The notes: a model not told the origin generated them from the sequence alone. A DNA stretch of 35,449 bases from Flavobacteriia bacterium (GCA_016178305.1 JACOTM010000044.1:1-35449), one strand, 5' to 3'; positions 1 through 8,927 are shown, counted from the first letter of the stretch. Translations and numbers: made by a program.

Positions 1-1333
1 GAATATCGCCATGAATTGTTGCTCCGTAGTTTAATGTCCAATGTGAAACGGGATTAAAGCTTAAGGCACCATCTGTAGAAGCCCAGATATTTACACCTCC
101 TATATAAACAATATTTTGATTTGTTTTATTAATTGAAAAACCTAAATCATAAGTTCCTTGTCCGCCTGGAGAACTTCCATCTCCTCCTTCAAGCATATTA
201 ATTCCAGAGTTAATAAAGGTCCAATTATTACCAGCGTCTGTAGATTTATAAATCCCGTAAGCACCTTCGTTTTGATCTACTGCTGCAATATAAATGTAAT
301 TATTGTCAGATGGAGCAATGGCTATTTTTAGTCGTTGAACGGATCCTGTTGCTGGAATATTACAAGGGAGCATTGTCCAAGTTGCGCCAAAATCTAAGGA
401 CTTGTAAACTCCTGCTGAACCGTAATTTGAAGCTGCAAGCCAACCAGTTGTTGCATAGATAGTATTTGGATTGATTGGGTCTTGTACTAAATCCCAAAAT
501 AACGAATCTAAATTTTTAGACCATGTGGAGCCTGCATCATCTGAAGCATACATTCCATTTACACCACAAGCGAGTAGTTTGTTTGAATTGGATGGGTTGA
601 TTAATACTTTCCGGATTAAGGAGGCATCTCCATCTGTTAGTTGAAACGTTAGCCCAGTTGGATTCCATGTTAAGCCTCCATCAATTGTTTTGTAAACTCC
701 TAATCCATAATGCGTATTTCTTTTACGTCCATCAATATTGAGAGCAACATCGATGTATTCGAAATCACATACTGCTATGTACATGATATTTGTATTTGAA
801 GGGTCTATAGCGATATCGCTGATACGCTCAATTGGAAGTTGATCCGTTAAAGGAGTCCAACTCAATCCATTATTAGTTGTTTTCCAGACACCACCTTGTG
901 CAACTCCAACAAAAAAAGTTGCAGAATCAGTAGGGTGGAAGGTGATACAATTGATTCGACCGATTCCATTTTGCATATATCCTGTTAAATTATCAGGAAG
1001 ATTAAATGGTCCAGTTGGAGTCCAGTCAGTAAGTGAGAATTTTTCAGTACTTTTCTGATTTTTATGGGTTGCGAAATTTACGGCTTCGTTAATAAAAATA
1101 GCTGGATCGGCTAATTCGCCACTACCATCTGTTTTAAATTGCATATCATTTTGCCAACGTTTGAAGTATTTCCAATGTTTAATATTTTTTAAATCTTTGC
1201 TTTCTTTCCATGCTTCAAATTGGCGTTGAATTTCGATAAATGTTAATTTTTCACCAGTGTTTCTGTGGATGAAATTTTGCGCTTGAATAATATTGGAGCA
1301 AATAAAAATGAAAAATGTAAGTTTTACACGCAT
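1..1333 (-). CDS. Secreted BNR/Asp-box beta-propeller protein (3' end outside window)
   Basis: The frame is open from an ATG at 1333 to the window edge, giving 444 residues with no stop, so the C-terminus is missing. Residues 1-19 form a signal peptide ending in IIQAQ. After a charged region (20-100) come at least five Asp-box (BNR, S/T-x-D-x-G-x-x-W) repeats: TTNNGLSW at 152, TIDGGLTW at 216, SDDAGSTW at 264, SLDFGATW at 312, STDAGNNW at 364, and a weaker STDGALSF at 419. Repeats such as DPSNTNIMYIA precede them. This is the sortilin/VPS10-like multi-bladed propeller found in large exported Bacteroidota proteins, which usually end in a type IX sorting domain; that end cannot be seen here. 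Substrate unknown. A TAnnTTTG box lies just upstream, giving a leader of about 20 nt. Confidence 0.8.
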   Translation of the reverse strand, partial: MRVKLTFFIFICSNIIQAQNFIHRNTGEKLTFIEIQRQFEAWKESKDLKNIKHWKYFKRWQNDMQFKTDGSGELADPAIFINEAVNFATHKNQKSTEKFSLTDWTPTGPFNLPDNLTGYMQNGIGRINCITFHPTDSATFFVGVAQGGVWKTTNNGLSWTPLTDQLPIERISDIAIDPSNTNIMYIAVCDFEYIDVALNIDGRKRNTHYGLGVYKTIDGGLTWNPTGLTFQLTDGDASLIRKVLINPSNSNKLLACGVNGMYASDDAGSTWSKNLDSLFWDLVQDPINPNTIYATTGWLAASNYGSAGVYKSLDFGATWTMLPCNIPATGSVQRLKIAIAPSDNNYIYIAAVDQNEGAYGIYKSTDAGNNWTFINSGINMLEGGDGSSPGGQGTYDLGFSINKTNQNIVYIGGVNIWASTDGALSFNPVSHWTLNYGATIHGDI

Positions 1334-1360
1334 GTGATGTTGTATTATTGATAATGGTAA

Positions 1361-1368
1361 CAAATTTA
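1361..1368 (-). promoter_or_regulatory. Bacteroidota -7 box for the BNR protein
   Basis: On the minus strand the sequence reads TAAATTTG, an exact TAnnTTTG match, 28 bases upstream of the ATG at 1333. No clear TTG (-33) lies at the usual distance. The remaining intergenic bases (about 1380-1710) show no gene. At 1625-1662 there is a loose inverted repeat (TCTGCC...GGCAGA) around a segment resembling the CGATTAA core of the repeats at 17131 and 24965. Confidence 0.45.
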
Positions 1369-1710
1369 GTAATTAATGAATAAATTATTGGTTATCATTT
1401 GATTATTTATTGAAAGGTCTATTTTATTGTTTGAAATGTAGAAGGATTGGAATGAAAATAGTATTTTAACTATAGTTATATGGGGAAATAAGCATTGAAA
1501 TTTTATTTACCATTGAGTTGAGAGTTTCATTAATGTTTTTTTAACACCAATTGACCTTTGATGATATTGAAATAAAATTTCATCTAACCAAAGCTATATC
1601 GATATTACATTGTTTATGGTTGTCTGCCTGTAAAGTTTTAATCGAGTTAAGTTGGCAGATTGTAATGGAAATTTGAAATGGTGTAAATTGAAAATTTAAA
1701 AGAAAATAAG

Positions 1711-2448
1711 TTAAAACTTCCATAAATGTATAAATACATTTTTTTCAAGTTTGTTTTCTAAGTCATCATTTAATAATGGAAAAAAATCAATTCCTGTTTC
1801 TTTTTCAATTTGATCAATAGAGACCGTGTAATTTTGAATATTTTGATTTGAAGATTGATTTTCAATAATAAATCCAATCATTTTTTCTTTTCCTTTGTGA
1901 TTGTCAAGTATAACTTTGTAGAATGATTTTGGGACAGCAATTTGATGAGGTCCAATTGTTTTCATTGAATCTGAAAAAATTGGTCCGACAACAATATAAA
2001 TTGAGTCGTATTCAGTGGCCCAAATTCGAACTTGTTCCTCTAATTTTTTCCAAATACCTCGGTTAAAACTTTGATTTTGAGGAGAAATATTTGAGAAATA
2101 AAATGATTCTTTCATTGCTTTACTAGAATAGCTCATGTCACCAGTAGGAGCTAAATGTCCTCTGTCAAATCCCGACTTTTGATAATCAATAGCATTATCT
2201 GTTCCGGGTATTAAAGAATCCGCTTTAAAGTTATTGCTTCGTTCAACTGATTTTATTGTTTTTTCTTTTGTTAAAATATAAGTGACCCAATTTGCTTGTC
2301 TATAAAGATGGTTATAAGATACAGAGTAGCCATAATGATTTGTGATAGTATCTTTTTTTTGTAAAAATGGGATTTCTAATTGAATTGAATTTTGTCCAAA
2401 TAAAATTGAAAATGAATAATAGAAAAGAAGAGTTAGCTGTAATTTCAT
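1711..2448 (-). CDS. Secreted DNA/RNA non-specific endonuclease (NUC1 family)
   Basis: This 245-aa protein is a sugar-non-specific beta-beta-alpha metal nuclease. Residues 1-19 are a signal peptide (hydrophobic LTLLFYYSFSILFG, then Q). The catalytic motif DRGH is at 95-98, so His98 is the general base, followed by LAPTGDM. The metal-binding segment NISPQNQSFNRGIW starts at 120; Asn129 and Glu137 keep the eight-residue spacing of Asn119 and Glu127 in Serratia nuclease. The family cuts DNA and RNA, and an exported form could serve nutrient scavenging or extracellular DNA removal. No immunity gene sits next to it, which argues against a bacteriocin. The gene follows the candidate small RNA/terminator at 2484-2551 by about 35 bases, so that element could also attenuate it. 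Confidence 0.9.
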   Translation of the reverse strand: MKLQLTLLFYYSFSILFGQNSIQLEIPFLQKKDTITNHYGYSVSYNHLYRQANWVTYILTKEKTIKSVERSNNFKADSLIPGTDNAIDYQKSGFDRGHLAPTGDMSYSSKAMKESFYFSNISPQNQSFNRGIWKKLEEQVRIWATEYDSIYIVVGPIFSDSMKTIGPHQIAVPKSFYKVILDNHKGKEKMIGFIIENQSSNQNIQNYTVSIDQIEKETGIDFFPLLNDDLENKLEKNVFIHLWKF

Positions 2449-2483
2449 AGTTGTTAACGAATTGAAAAATGGAGGGTGGATAC

Positions 2484-2551
2484 AAAAAAATAGAGAGGAA
2501 ACGGGCGTCTCCTCTCTATCCTTTAATCAACCTAACCTAACCACCTAAATC
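2484..2551 (-). ncRNA. Candidate small RNA, copy 1 (GGTTAGGTTAGG element with terminator hairpin)
   Basis: On the minus strand a promoter-like pair (TTTTGA, 17 bases, TATCTTTG at 2563-2556) precedes a ~68-nt element starting near 2551. It holds TTTAGGTGG, then GGTTAGGTTAGG, then a perfect 9-bp hairpin TAGAGAGGA/TCCTCTCTA (2519-2491) around a 10-base loop GACGCCCGTT, and ends in seven Ts. That is a complete promoter-to-terminator unit with no reading frame of note. About 60 bases recur at 19239-19307 in opposite orientation with an intact hairpin. The element could be an independent small RNA or a leader/attenuator for the nuclease whose ATG is at 2448. I do not recognise it with confidence as a named RNA family. 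Confidence 0.6.
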
Positions 2552-2555
2552 AGAA

Positions 2556-2587
2556 CAAAGATATAGCTATTTTTTATATTTCAAAAC
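2556..2587 (-). promoter_or_regulatory. Promoter of small-RNA copy 1
   Basis: Minus strand: GTTTTGA (2587-2581) as the -33 element, a 17-base spacer, and TATCTTTG (2563-2556) as an exact TAnnTTTG -7 box. The expected start is at about 2549-2551, where homology to the other copy begins. Confidence 0.6.
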
Positions 2588-2684
2588 TTTTTGGATAAAT
2601 TTTTTTTATTTATTTACACTCATTATAAATAACACGAATAACTACTTGATTTATATGTTGTTATTGTTTTATGTTAAAATAACG

Positions 2685-2855
2685 TTAATTTAAAATATTA
2701 ACAATTATTTGATTTCCTAAAATAGATATTATTGGATTATAATTTTGCTTTTTGAAATGATTTAATAAAAACCGTTCAATTGTATAATAATCTCTTCTTT
2801 TTAAATGGGGGAATTTATTATAAAATTCTTCACCAAGTGAGTAAACAATAATCAT
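2685..2855 (-). CDS. Possible small protein, 56 aa, unknown
   Basis: An ATG at 2855 opens a 56-codon frame ending in TAA at 2685. It begins MIIVYSLGEEFYNKF and has a basic-aromatic middle (LKRRDYYTIERFLLNHFKK) followed by IISILGNQIIVNIL. The mix of charged and hydrophobic residues looks helical and protein-like, unlike most AT-rich chance frames. No exact promoter box was found; TAAATTTTG 17-25 bases upstream is one base too long for the consensus. Not recognised. It is the only frame of note between the small RNA and the aminotransferase operon; the rest of 2860-3187 holds no gene. Confidence 0.3.
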   Translation of the reverse strand: MIIVYSLGEEFYNKFPHLKRRDYYTIERFLLNHFKKQNYNPIISILGNQIIVNILN

Positions 2856-3187
2856 ATTTTAATTATTTAATTCAAAATTTAGGATGTAAAAATATTTTAT
2901 TAAAACGTAATCTATTTACGATTAAGGTATTTATTTTCGACTAGATGTGTTTATGGAGGAAGGGTATGAAGGAATAGTTAATCATTGTAACATTTTGATG
3001 AGTGTTATTTTTTGGAAATAGTTAGGGAAATATATCATTGTTGCGTTAAAAACCTTAGATTCTGTTTGAATAGGAATAAAGCTTAAATATTTTAAAAATT
3101 AACGAAAAGAATTGTTGAATTAAGAATGATTTTAATATAATATTCGTAGTTTTGAAGCTTTAAAAATTATAATAGAAAACTAGCTCT

Positions 3188-4381
3188 ATGATACAGTTGT
3201 CAAAACGATTATTAGAAATGGAAGAGTCAGCAACAATTGCTATGTCTCGTAAAAGTCGTGAATTAAAAGCAGAAGGAAAAGATATTATTTCGTTAAGTTT
3301 AGGTGAACCGGATTTCTTTACACCTCAATTTATTAAAGATGCAGCGAATGAAGCGATGGTGAATAATTTCACAATGTACACTCCTGTAGAAGGTTATGAT
3401 GATTTGAGAGAAAGTATTTCATTGAAATTTAAAAGAGATAACGGATTGGATTATCCAAAAAATCAAATTGTTGTTTCTACAGGGGCAAAGCAATCCATTG
3501 CGAATGTAGTAATGAGTTTGATAAACACAGGAGATGAAGTTATTGTACCTGCTCCATATTGGGTTTCTTATTTGGAAATAGTAAAAGTTGCCGAAGGTAT
3601 TCCCGTTGTTATCAATGCAGGAATTGAAAATGATTTTAAAGTTACTGCTGAAGAATTAGAAAAAGCAATTACACCTAAAACTAAATTGATTATCTTTTCA
3701 ACACCATGTAATCCAACGGGGTCTGTTTATTCAAAAGAAGAGTTACAGGCTTGGGCAAACGTATTGAAAAAATATCCACATATTGTTGTAATAGCAGATG
3801 AAATTTACGAGCATATTAATTTTACAGGAGAACATGCTTCTTTAGCTCAGTTTGATGAAGTGTATAATCAAGTTGTTACTGTGAATGGAGTTTCAAAAGC
3901 ATGGGCTATGACAGGTTGGCGTTTAGGTTTTATTGGTGCTCCTAAAGTTATCGCAGATGCTTGTACGAAAGTTCAAGGTCAATTTACATCCGGTACTTGT
4001 TCAATTACACAAAAAGCTTCAATTGCCGCAATGAAAGCTGATCCAACTGTTTTGAAAGATATGATTGCAGCATTTAAAAATAGACGGGAGTTGGTATTGA
4101 ATGCTTTGAGTACGATTGAAGGTGTAAAAACGAATTTACCAGAAGGAGCTTTTTATGTTTTTCCTGATATTTCTTCTTTCTTTGGAAAATCTTATAATGG
4201 TACAACTATTAATACTGCTGAAGATTTAGCAATGTATTTATTAAGTGATGCTCTAGTTGCCTTAGTTTCGGGAGAAGCTTTTGGAGATAAAAACTGTATT
4301 CGAATCTCTTATGCTGCATCTGAGGAAACTTTAACCGAAGCAATGAGAAGAATAAAAGTTTCTCTAGAAAAATTAAATTAA
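3188..4381 (+). CDS. aspC: Class I PLP aminotransferase (aspartate aminotransferase-like)
   Basis: This 397-aa fold-type I enzyme probably transfers the amino group between aspartate and 2-oxoglutarate (family Ib). Visible landmarks are the N-terminal SLGEPDFFTP (37-46), STGAKQSI (97-104) that holds the cofactor phosphate, NPTG (Asn175), ADEIYEH (Asp204, Tyr207), SKAWAMTGWRLGF with the PLP-binding Lys237, and the C-terminal substrate-carboxylate Arg372 in IRISYA. Length is full. It is the first gene of a six-gene plus-strand operon, and its TAA overlaps the next ATG by one base (TAATG at 4379). A TTG about 20 bp before an ATATTCG-like box lies 30-60 bases upstream. Exact amino-acid preference (aspartate, tyrosine or prephenate) cannot be read from the sequence. 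Confidence 0.9.
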   Translation: MIQLSKRLLEMEESATIAMSRKSRELKAEGKDIISLSLGEPDFFTPQFIKDAANEAMVNNFTMYTPVEGYDDLRESISLKFKRDNGLDYPKNQIVVSTGAKQSIANVVMSLINTGDEVIVPAPYWVSYLEIVKVAEGIPVVINAGIENDFKVTAEELEKAITPKTKLIIFSTPCNPTGSVYSKEELQAWANVLKKYPHIVVIADEIYEHINFTGEHASLAQFDEVYNQVVTVNGVSKAWAMTGWRLGFIGAPKVIADACTKVQGQFTSGTCSITQKASIAAMKADPTVLKDMIAAFKNRRELVLNALSTIEGVKTNLPEGAFYVFPDISSFFGKSYNGTTINTAEDLAMYLLSDALVALVSGEAFGDKNCIRISYAASEETLTEAMRRIKVSLEKLN

Positions 4382-5367
4382 TGAATTTTAAAGAGATAGT
4401 TGATAGTTTTAATTCTAAACGTGTCCTTGTTATAGGAGATGTGATGATTGATGCATATTTACGCGGCAATGTTAATCGCGTAAGCCCGGAAGCTCCTGTT
4501 CCAATTGTAAGTTTAGAAAAAGAAGAAGAACGGCTGGGAGGCGCAGCAAATGTGGCTATTAATCTCGTGGCAATGGGTGCTTCAGCTATTGTTTGTTCTG
4601 TTATCGGAAATGATAAATCGGGTAAAAAAATGGTTGAATTGTTAGAATTAAATAACATTTCAGCTGCGGGTGTGATTTTAAGTAATAACAGAGAAACAAC
4701 AGTAAAAACAAGAGTTATAGGGAATAATCAGCATTTGATTCGTATCGATTCTGAACAAACAAATGATTTAGATGAAACAGAACAAACTGCTTTAATTGAA
4801 AAAGTAAAAGAATTATTAGAAGGAAATGTAGATGCTGTTATTTTTGAAGATTATAACAAAGGAGTATTAACAGAAAATGTAATTCGAAAAATTATTTCAA
4901 TAGCTCAGCGTAAAAACATACCAACAACGGTTGATCCTAAAAATAAAAATTTCTTTGCTTACGAAGGGGTGACTTTATTTAAACCGAATTTAAAGGAATT
5001 GAAAGAAGGAGTTGGATTAAAATTTTCATTTACTGAAATTGATTTATTTGAAAAAGCAGTATCTATCTTAGAAGAAAAATTAAAAAATTCAATTTCTTTC
5101 ATAACACTATCTGAACATGGAGTCTTTATTAAAGAAGATTTAGAAAAGTATTATATCCCTGCTCATATTCGAAATATAGCGGATGTTAGTGGAGCAGGGG
5201 ATACTGTTATTTCTGTTGCAACTTTATGTTTAGCAGTAGGTCTCCCCATTCATTTAATTGCTGAAATAGCCAATCTCGCAGGAGGACTTGTTTGTGAAAA
5301 AAGCGGTGTTGTGTCCATCGATAAAGAACAATTGATAGAAGAAGTTGAAAAAATGATAATAAAATGA
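4381..5367 (+). CDS. rfaE1: D-glycero-beta-D-manno-heptose-7-phosphate kinase (stand-alone HldE N-domain)
   Basis: A 328-aa PfkB/ribokinase-family sugar kinase. It phosphorylates heptose 7-phosphate at C1 in ADP-heptose synthesis for LPS inner core. Signatures match the RfaE kinase domain: [17 protein letters not shown] near the N-terminus, [11 protein letters not shown] (33-43), [11 protein letters not shown] (52-62), EDYNKGVLT (156-164), and the ATP/catalytic motif DVSGAGDT with Asp274. Length fits the kinase half of HldE only; the nucleotidylyltransferase half is a separate gene at 17173-17685. It is translationally coupled on both sides: TAATG with the aminotransferase and an ATGA overlap with ubiE. 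Confidence 0.88.
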   Translation: MNFKEIVDSFNSKRVLVIGDVMIDAYLRGNVNRVSPEAPVPIVSLEKEEERLGGAANVAINLVAMGASAIVCSVIGNDKSGKKMVELLELNNISAAGVILSNNRETTVKTRVIGNNQHLIRIDSEQTNDLDETEQTALIEKVKELLEGNVDAVIFEDYNKGVLTENVIRKIISIAQRKNIPTTVDPKNKNFFAYEGVTLFKPNLKELKEGVGLKFSFTEIDLFEKAVSILEEKLKNSISFITLSEHGVFIKEDLEKYYIPAHIRNIADVSGAGDTVISVATLCLAVGLPIHLIAEIANLAGGLVCEKSGVVSIDKEQLIEEVEKMIIK

Positions 5368-6095
5368 GCAAAACAGTTGTAAAACCATACGGACATTCTG
5401 ATAAATCTAAAAAAGAAGAAGTAGCAGAAATGTTTAATAATATTTCAAAGAAATACGACTTTTTGAATCATTTTCTATCATTAGGAATTGATAAGATTTG
5501 GCGAAAAAAAGCCATTAAATCATTGGGAGAAGTGAATCCGAAAAGAATTTTGGACATTGCGACAGGAACTGGTGATTTTGCAATTGCATCTCTTAAATTA
5601 AATCCAACAGAAGTAATTGGTGTTGATATTTCTCAAGGTATGCTTGATGTCGGAATTGAGAAAATTAAAAAAATGAATTTAGAGTCTATCATAAAATTAC
5701 AATATGGTGATTCTGAAAACTTGCCTTTTGAAGATAATTATTTTGATGGATTAACTGTAGGATTTGGTGTGCGTAATTATGAAAATCTCGAAAAAGGATT
5801 AGCAGATATGTTACGTGTCGTTCGTTCAGGTGGAAAAATAGTAATTTTAGAATTTTCAAAACCTAAGAAATTTCCCGTAAAACAAGGCTATGCTTTCATT
5901 TCAAAATATGTTATTCCATTTTTTGGAAAAAGAATTTCAAAAGATGATAAAGCCTATGCTTATTTGCCAGAATCAATAGCTGCGTTTCCAGAAGGAGAAG
6001 ATTTCACAAAAATACTAATGAATCTTGGTTATAAAAATGTTACAGCACGTTTGGTTTCAGGAGGGATCGCAACAATTTACACAGGAATTAAATAA
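5364..6095 (+). CDS. ubiE: Demethylmenaquinone methyltransferase
   Basis: A 243-aa class I SAM methyltransferase that C-methylates demethylmenaquinone in the last step of menaquinone synthesis (menG function). It has the UbiE opening [23 protein letters not shown] motif [11 protein letters not shown] (64-73), VDIS (87-90) and the family hallmark GFGVRN (133-138), followed by LRVVRSGG. The ATG overlaps the rfaE1 TGA (ATGA), so coupling is likely. In Bacteroidota ubiE commonly sits beside porT, as it does here. Activity on ubiquinone intermediates is unlikely, since Bacteroidota use menaquinone. Confidence 0.93.
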   Translation: MSKTVVKPYGHSDKSKKEEVAEMFNNISKKYDFLNHFLSLGIDKIWRKKAIKSLGEVNPKRILDIATGTGDFAIASLKLNPTEVIGVDISQGMLDVGIEKIKKMNLESIIKLQYGDSENLPFEDNYFDGLTVGFGVRNYENLEKGLADMLRVVRSGGKIVILEFSKPKKFPVKQGYAFISKYVIPFFGKRISKDDKAYAYLPESIAAFPEGEDFTKILMNLGYKNVTARLVSGGIATIYTGIK

Positions 6096-6143
6096 AATTA
6101 ACTGAAATACAATACATTGAAAAAGATTTCGTTTACTTCGGAT

Positions 6144-6860
6144 ATGAAAATTAAATTAATATTATTTTTTATGGTTTTTAGTAATCTTCTTTTGAGTCAA
6201 AAAGAATTAACTAAAAATTATAAAAGATTTGATGAGAGAGTATTGCATTTTGGATTTATGTTAGGAGTAAATAAAAGTTCTTTTGATGTATATACGGAAA
6301 CAGATGTATATAAAAATTACGGTTTGACTTCCTTGATGTCAAAATCTACCCCTGGTGGTCAAGTAGGTATTGTTGCTACGATGAAATTGAAAACACCAAT
6401 CGTGAGATTACGTTTTATTCCAACATTATCATTTCAAGAAAAAGTATTAATTTATAATTATGTTAATCCTGATCCTCTAGTTTTAACTCCTATTGTAAAA
6501 GAACAAAGAGTAAATTCAACAAATTTAGATTTTCCTATCATGTTACAGTTTAGAACACATAGGTTAAATAATTTTGCAGCTTATTGCTTAATTGGAATGC
6601 AGCCAACAATTGATTTACAATCTCAACAATATGCTACTCAAAGTTCTGTCGCTCCATTTCTGAAAATTTATAAAAAAGATTTTCAAGGTCAAGTGGGGGG
6701 AGGATTGGAATTTTTTGCTCCTTATTTTAAATTTGGTATTGAATTGAAATATTCTCAAAGTTTTGAAAATAATATGATTCAAGATAATACTCCTGTTTCT
6801 TTACCAATTCATAGTTTATATAATAAAGGTTGGTGGTTGTCATTTATTTTTGAAGGTTAA
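6144..6860 (+). CDS. porT: PorT outer-membrane protein of type IX secretion/gliding
   Basis: A 238-aa exported beta-barrel protein. The reading frame is open from a TTG at 6117, but the ATG at 6144 gives a clean signal peptide (KIKLILFFMVFSNLLLS, then Q), so 6144 is chosen. Mature features include RFDERVLHFGFMLGVNKSSF, then alternating polar/aromatic strands (KTPIVRLRFIPTLSFQEKV), LDFPIMLQFRTHR and a C-terminal WWLSFIFE strand. This matches PorT, needed for T9SS function and first known from Porphyromonas gingivalis. The position directly after ubiE supports the call. It is 48 bases after ubiE and its TAA overlaps the next ATG (TAATG). Confidence 0.82.
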   Translation: MKIKLILFFMVFSNLLLSQKELTKNYKRFDERVLHFGFMLGVNKSSFDVYTETDVYKNYGLTSLMSKSTPGGQVGIVATMKLKTPIVRLRFIPTLSFQEKVLIYNYVNPDPLVLTPIVKEQRVNSTNLDFPIMLQFRTHRLNNFAAYCLIGMQPTIDLQSQQYATQSSVAPFLKIYKKDFQGQVGGGLEFFAPYFKFGIELKYSQSFENNMIQDNTPVSLPIHSLYNKGWWLSFIFEG

Positions 6861-8422
6861 TGAGTCAATTTGTACAATTTCAAGTAACACCTGAACAAGC
6901 TAAAGATCAATATTTTTTAAAGAAGAGAATTGAAGATGAGTTAAATCTTTCAAGTTCTAATTTTGAATTTATTTGGCGGAAAAGATCAATTGATGCACGT
7001 AAAAGTGCAATAAAAATTAATTGTACGTTTGAAGTTTATTTGGAAGGGGAGCAGATTCCTACCCGAGTATTTTATAAATCTCAAAATGTCAAAGAGAAAG
7101 AAAAAGTAGCGATAATTGGTTCCGGTCCAGCAGGATTGTTTGCAGCTTTGCATGCTATAGAATTAGGATTGTGTCCAATTATTTTTGAAAGAGGGAAAGA
7201 TGTACGTTCAAGGAGAAGAGATTTAGCAAAATTAAACAAGGATTCAATTGTAAATCCAGAATCAAATTATTGTTTTGGTGAAGGTGGAGCTGGAACTTAT
7301 TCAGATGGAAAGCTATATACTCGATCCAAAAAAAGAGGAGATGTTTTAAAAGCTTTAGAGTGGTTTGTTCATTTTGGTGCTGATAAAGATATTTTAGTTG
7401 ATGCACATCCTCATATTGGTACAAATAAACTTCCGCATATCATTGTAGCTATTCGTGAAGAAATAATTAAATGTGGAGGCGAGGTTCATTTTGAAAATAA
7501 ATTAACAAATATATTTCTTGAAAATAAAGCGATTAAGGCAATTGAATTAAATGGAAAAAATAAGCTTGAATTTAAAAATGTTGTTTTAGCAACGGGACAT
7601 TCAGCACGGGATGTTTTCGAATTGCTCCATGCGAAAGGTTTACGTTTGGAAGCGAAGCCATTTGCTTTAGGTGTACGTGTAGAACATTCACAAGCATTTA
7701 TAGATAAAATTCAATACTCAGGAAGATTAAATGATGATTTTTTACCTCCCGCATCTTACTCTCTAGTTTCTCAAATAAATGGAAAAGGAGTTTATTCTTT
7801 TTGTATGTGTCCAGGAGGGATTATCGCTCCATGCGCAACTTCTGAAGGAGAGGTTGTTACAAATGGTTGGTCTCCATCAAAAAGAAATAATCCGTATTCA
7901 AATTCAGGAATTGTAGTTACAGTTGAGCCGGAAGAATTACCAAATTATCAGAAAAATAATCCTTTTGTTGCTTTAGATTTTCAAAAATCAATCGAAAAAG
8001 CATGTTGGGAAGCAGCTGGGAGAACTCAAAAAGTTCCTGCGCAACGATTAAAAGATTTTGTTGATCAAAAAATTTCTAAAGATTTTCCACGATCTTCTTA
8101 TGTACCAGGAATTGTAAGCATTGATATTAATACAATATTACCCGATTTTATCGCTTCTCGTTTGCGTAAAGGGTTTGTTGATTTTGATAAAAAAATGAAA
8201 GGTTTCTTGACAAATGATGCTGTTGTTCATGCTCCAGAATCAAGAACTTCGTCTCCGATTCAAATTCCAAGAGATTCAATTTCTCTAATGCATCCAGATT
8301 GTGACGGATTGTATCCTTGTGCTGAAGGTGCTGGTTATGCCGGAGGAATTATTTCAGCAGGTATTGATGGAATGAAAAGTATTGATGCTATATATGATAA
8401 AATAAATGGAATTAAAGAATAA
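6860..8422 (+). CDS. FAD-dependent dehydrogenase of unknown role (COG2509-like)
   Basis: A 520-aa flavoprotein. The first ~80 residues form a ferredoxin-like N-domain (EDELNLSSSNFEFIWRKRSI...). A Rossmann dinucleotide motif GSGPAGLFAALHA (87-99) follows, then GEGGAGTYSDGKLYTR, an ATGHSARD motif, a cysteine-containing CMCPGGIIAPCATSEGEVV stretch, and a C-terminal FAD contact CAEGAGYAGGIISAGIDG. This architecture fits the uncharacterised FAD-dependent dehydrogenases of COG2509. Substrate is unknown, and the family name alone does not give one. It overlaps trmL by 17 bases and is coupled to porT by TAATG, so it is co-transcribed with the operon. Confidence 0.82.
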   Translation: MSQFVQFQVTPEQAKDQYFLKKRIEDELNLSSSNFEFIWRKRSIDARKSAIKINCTFEVYLEGEQIPTRVFYKSQNVKEKEKVAIIGSGPAGLFAALHAIELGLCPIIFERGKDVRSRRRDLAKLNKDSIVNPESNYCFGEGGAGTYSDGKLYTRSKKRGDVLKALEWFVHFGADKDILVDAHPHIGTNKLPHIIVAIREEIIKCGGEVHFENKLTNIFLENKAIKAIELNGKNKLEFKNVVLATGHSARDVFELLHAKGLRLEAKPFALGVRVEHSQAFIDKIQYSGRLNDDFLPPASYSLVSQINGKGVYSFCMCPGGIIAPCATSEGEVVTNGWSPSKRNNPYSNSGIVVTVEPEELPNYQKNNPFVALDFQKSIEKACWEAAGRTQKVPAQRLKDFVDQKISKDFPRSSYVPGIVSIDINTILPDFIASRLRKGFVDFDKKMKGFLTNDAVVHAPESRTSSPIQIPRDSISLMHPDCDGLYPCAEGAGYAGGIISAGIDGMKSIDAIYDKINGIKE

Positions 8423-8906
8423 GAAATACGATAAATTATTTTTTAACATAGTCTTAGTTGAACCTCAAATTCCAAATAATACGGGAAATATAGGAAGATT
8501 AGGTGTGGCAACTCAAAGTCGTTTGCATTTGATTCATCCATTGGGATTTGAAATTACAGATGCCAGAGTAAAAAGAGCTGGTTTAGATTATTGGCCTGAT
8601 TTAGAATTAGTTCATCATGAAAATTTTGAATCATGGTATGAAACAGTAACGGATAAGACTCGAATTTTCTTTTTTTCAGCAAGAGCTTCTAAATCTTTTT
8701 ATGAAATTGATTTAAAAGAAGGTGATTATATCGTATTTGGAAAAGAAGCAGTAGGTTTATCAGATGAATTAACGAATCGGTTTAGAGATAATTTAGTGCA
8801 AATTCCTTTTCCAGGAAAAGTTCGAAGTTTCAATTTAGCAAATGCTGTTTCAATGGTGTTAGGAGAAGGAATGCGACAATTAAGTACCGGTATAAATTTA
8901 TTATGA
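8406..8906 (+). CDS. trmL: tRNA (cytidine/uridine(34)-2'-O)-methyltransferase TrmL
   Basis: A 166-aa SPOUT (knotted) methyltransferase that 2'-O-methylates the wobble base of certain leucine tRNAs. Signatures: NIVLVEPQIPNNTGNIGR near the N-terminus, LHLIHPLGF, RAGLDYWPDL, and the C-terminal SAM-binding knot with VFGKEAVGLS, IPFPGKVRSFNLANAVSMVL. Length and motifs match the TrmL/CspR family. The ATG lies inside the 3' end of the FAD gene; there is no later start that keeps the first conserved strand. It is the last gene of the operon. Confidence 0.92.
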   Translation: MELKNKKYDKLFFNIVLVEPQIPNNTGNIGRLGVATQSRLHLIHPLGFEITDARVKRAGLDYWPDLELVHHENFESWYETVTDKTRIFFFSARASKSFYEIDLKEGDYIVFGKEAVGLSDELTNRFRDNLVQIPFPGKVRSFNLANAVSMVLGEGMRQLSTGINLL

Positions 8907-8927
8907 CTTCTAGATTTTAGACTTTCG

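Noticed and set aside
1711-2448. Nuclease as a toxin with an immunity partner
   Set aside because: No small gene of immunity type lies on its strand directly downstream; it has a plain signal peptide and no delivery domain.
2484-2551. Simple terminator of an upstream gene only
   Set aside because: No minus-strand gene lies just upstream that would need it (only the doubtful 56-aa frame), while a full promoter stands directly in front of it.
4209-4658. Minus-strand 149-aa frame over the aminotransferase/rfaE1 junction
   Set aside because: It is antisense to two clear genes and its composition is that of a reverse-frame shadow.
6117-6143. Upstream TTG start for porT
   Set aside because: It adds nine non-signal residues before a clean signal peptide that begins at the ATG at 6144.
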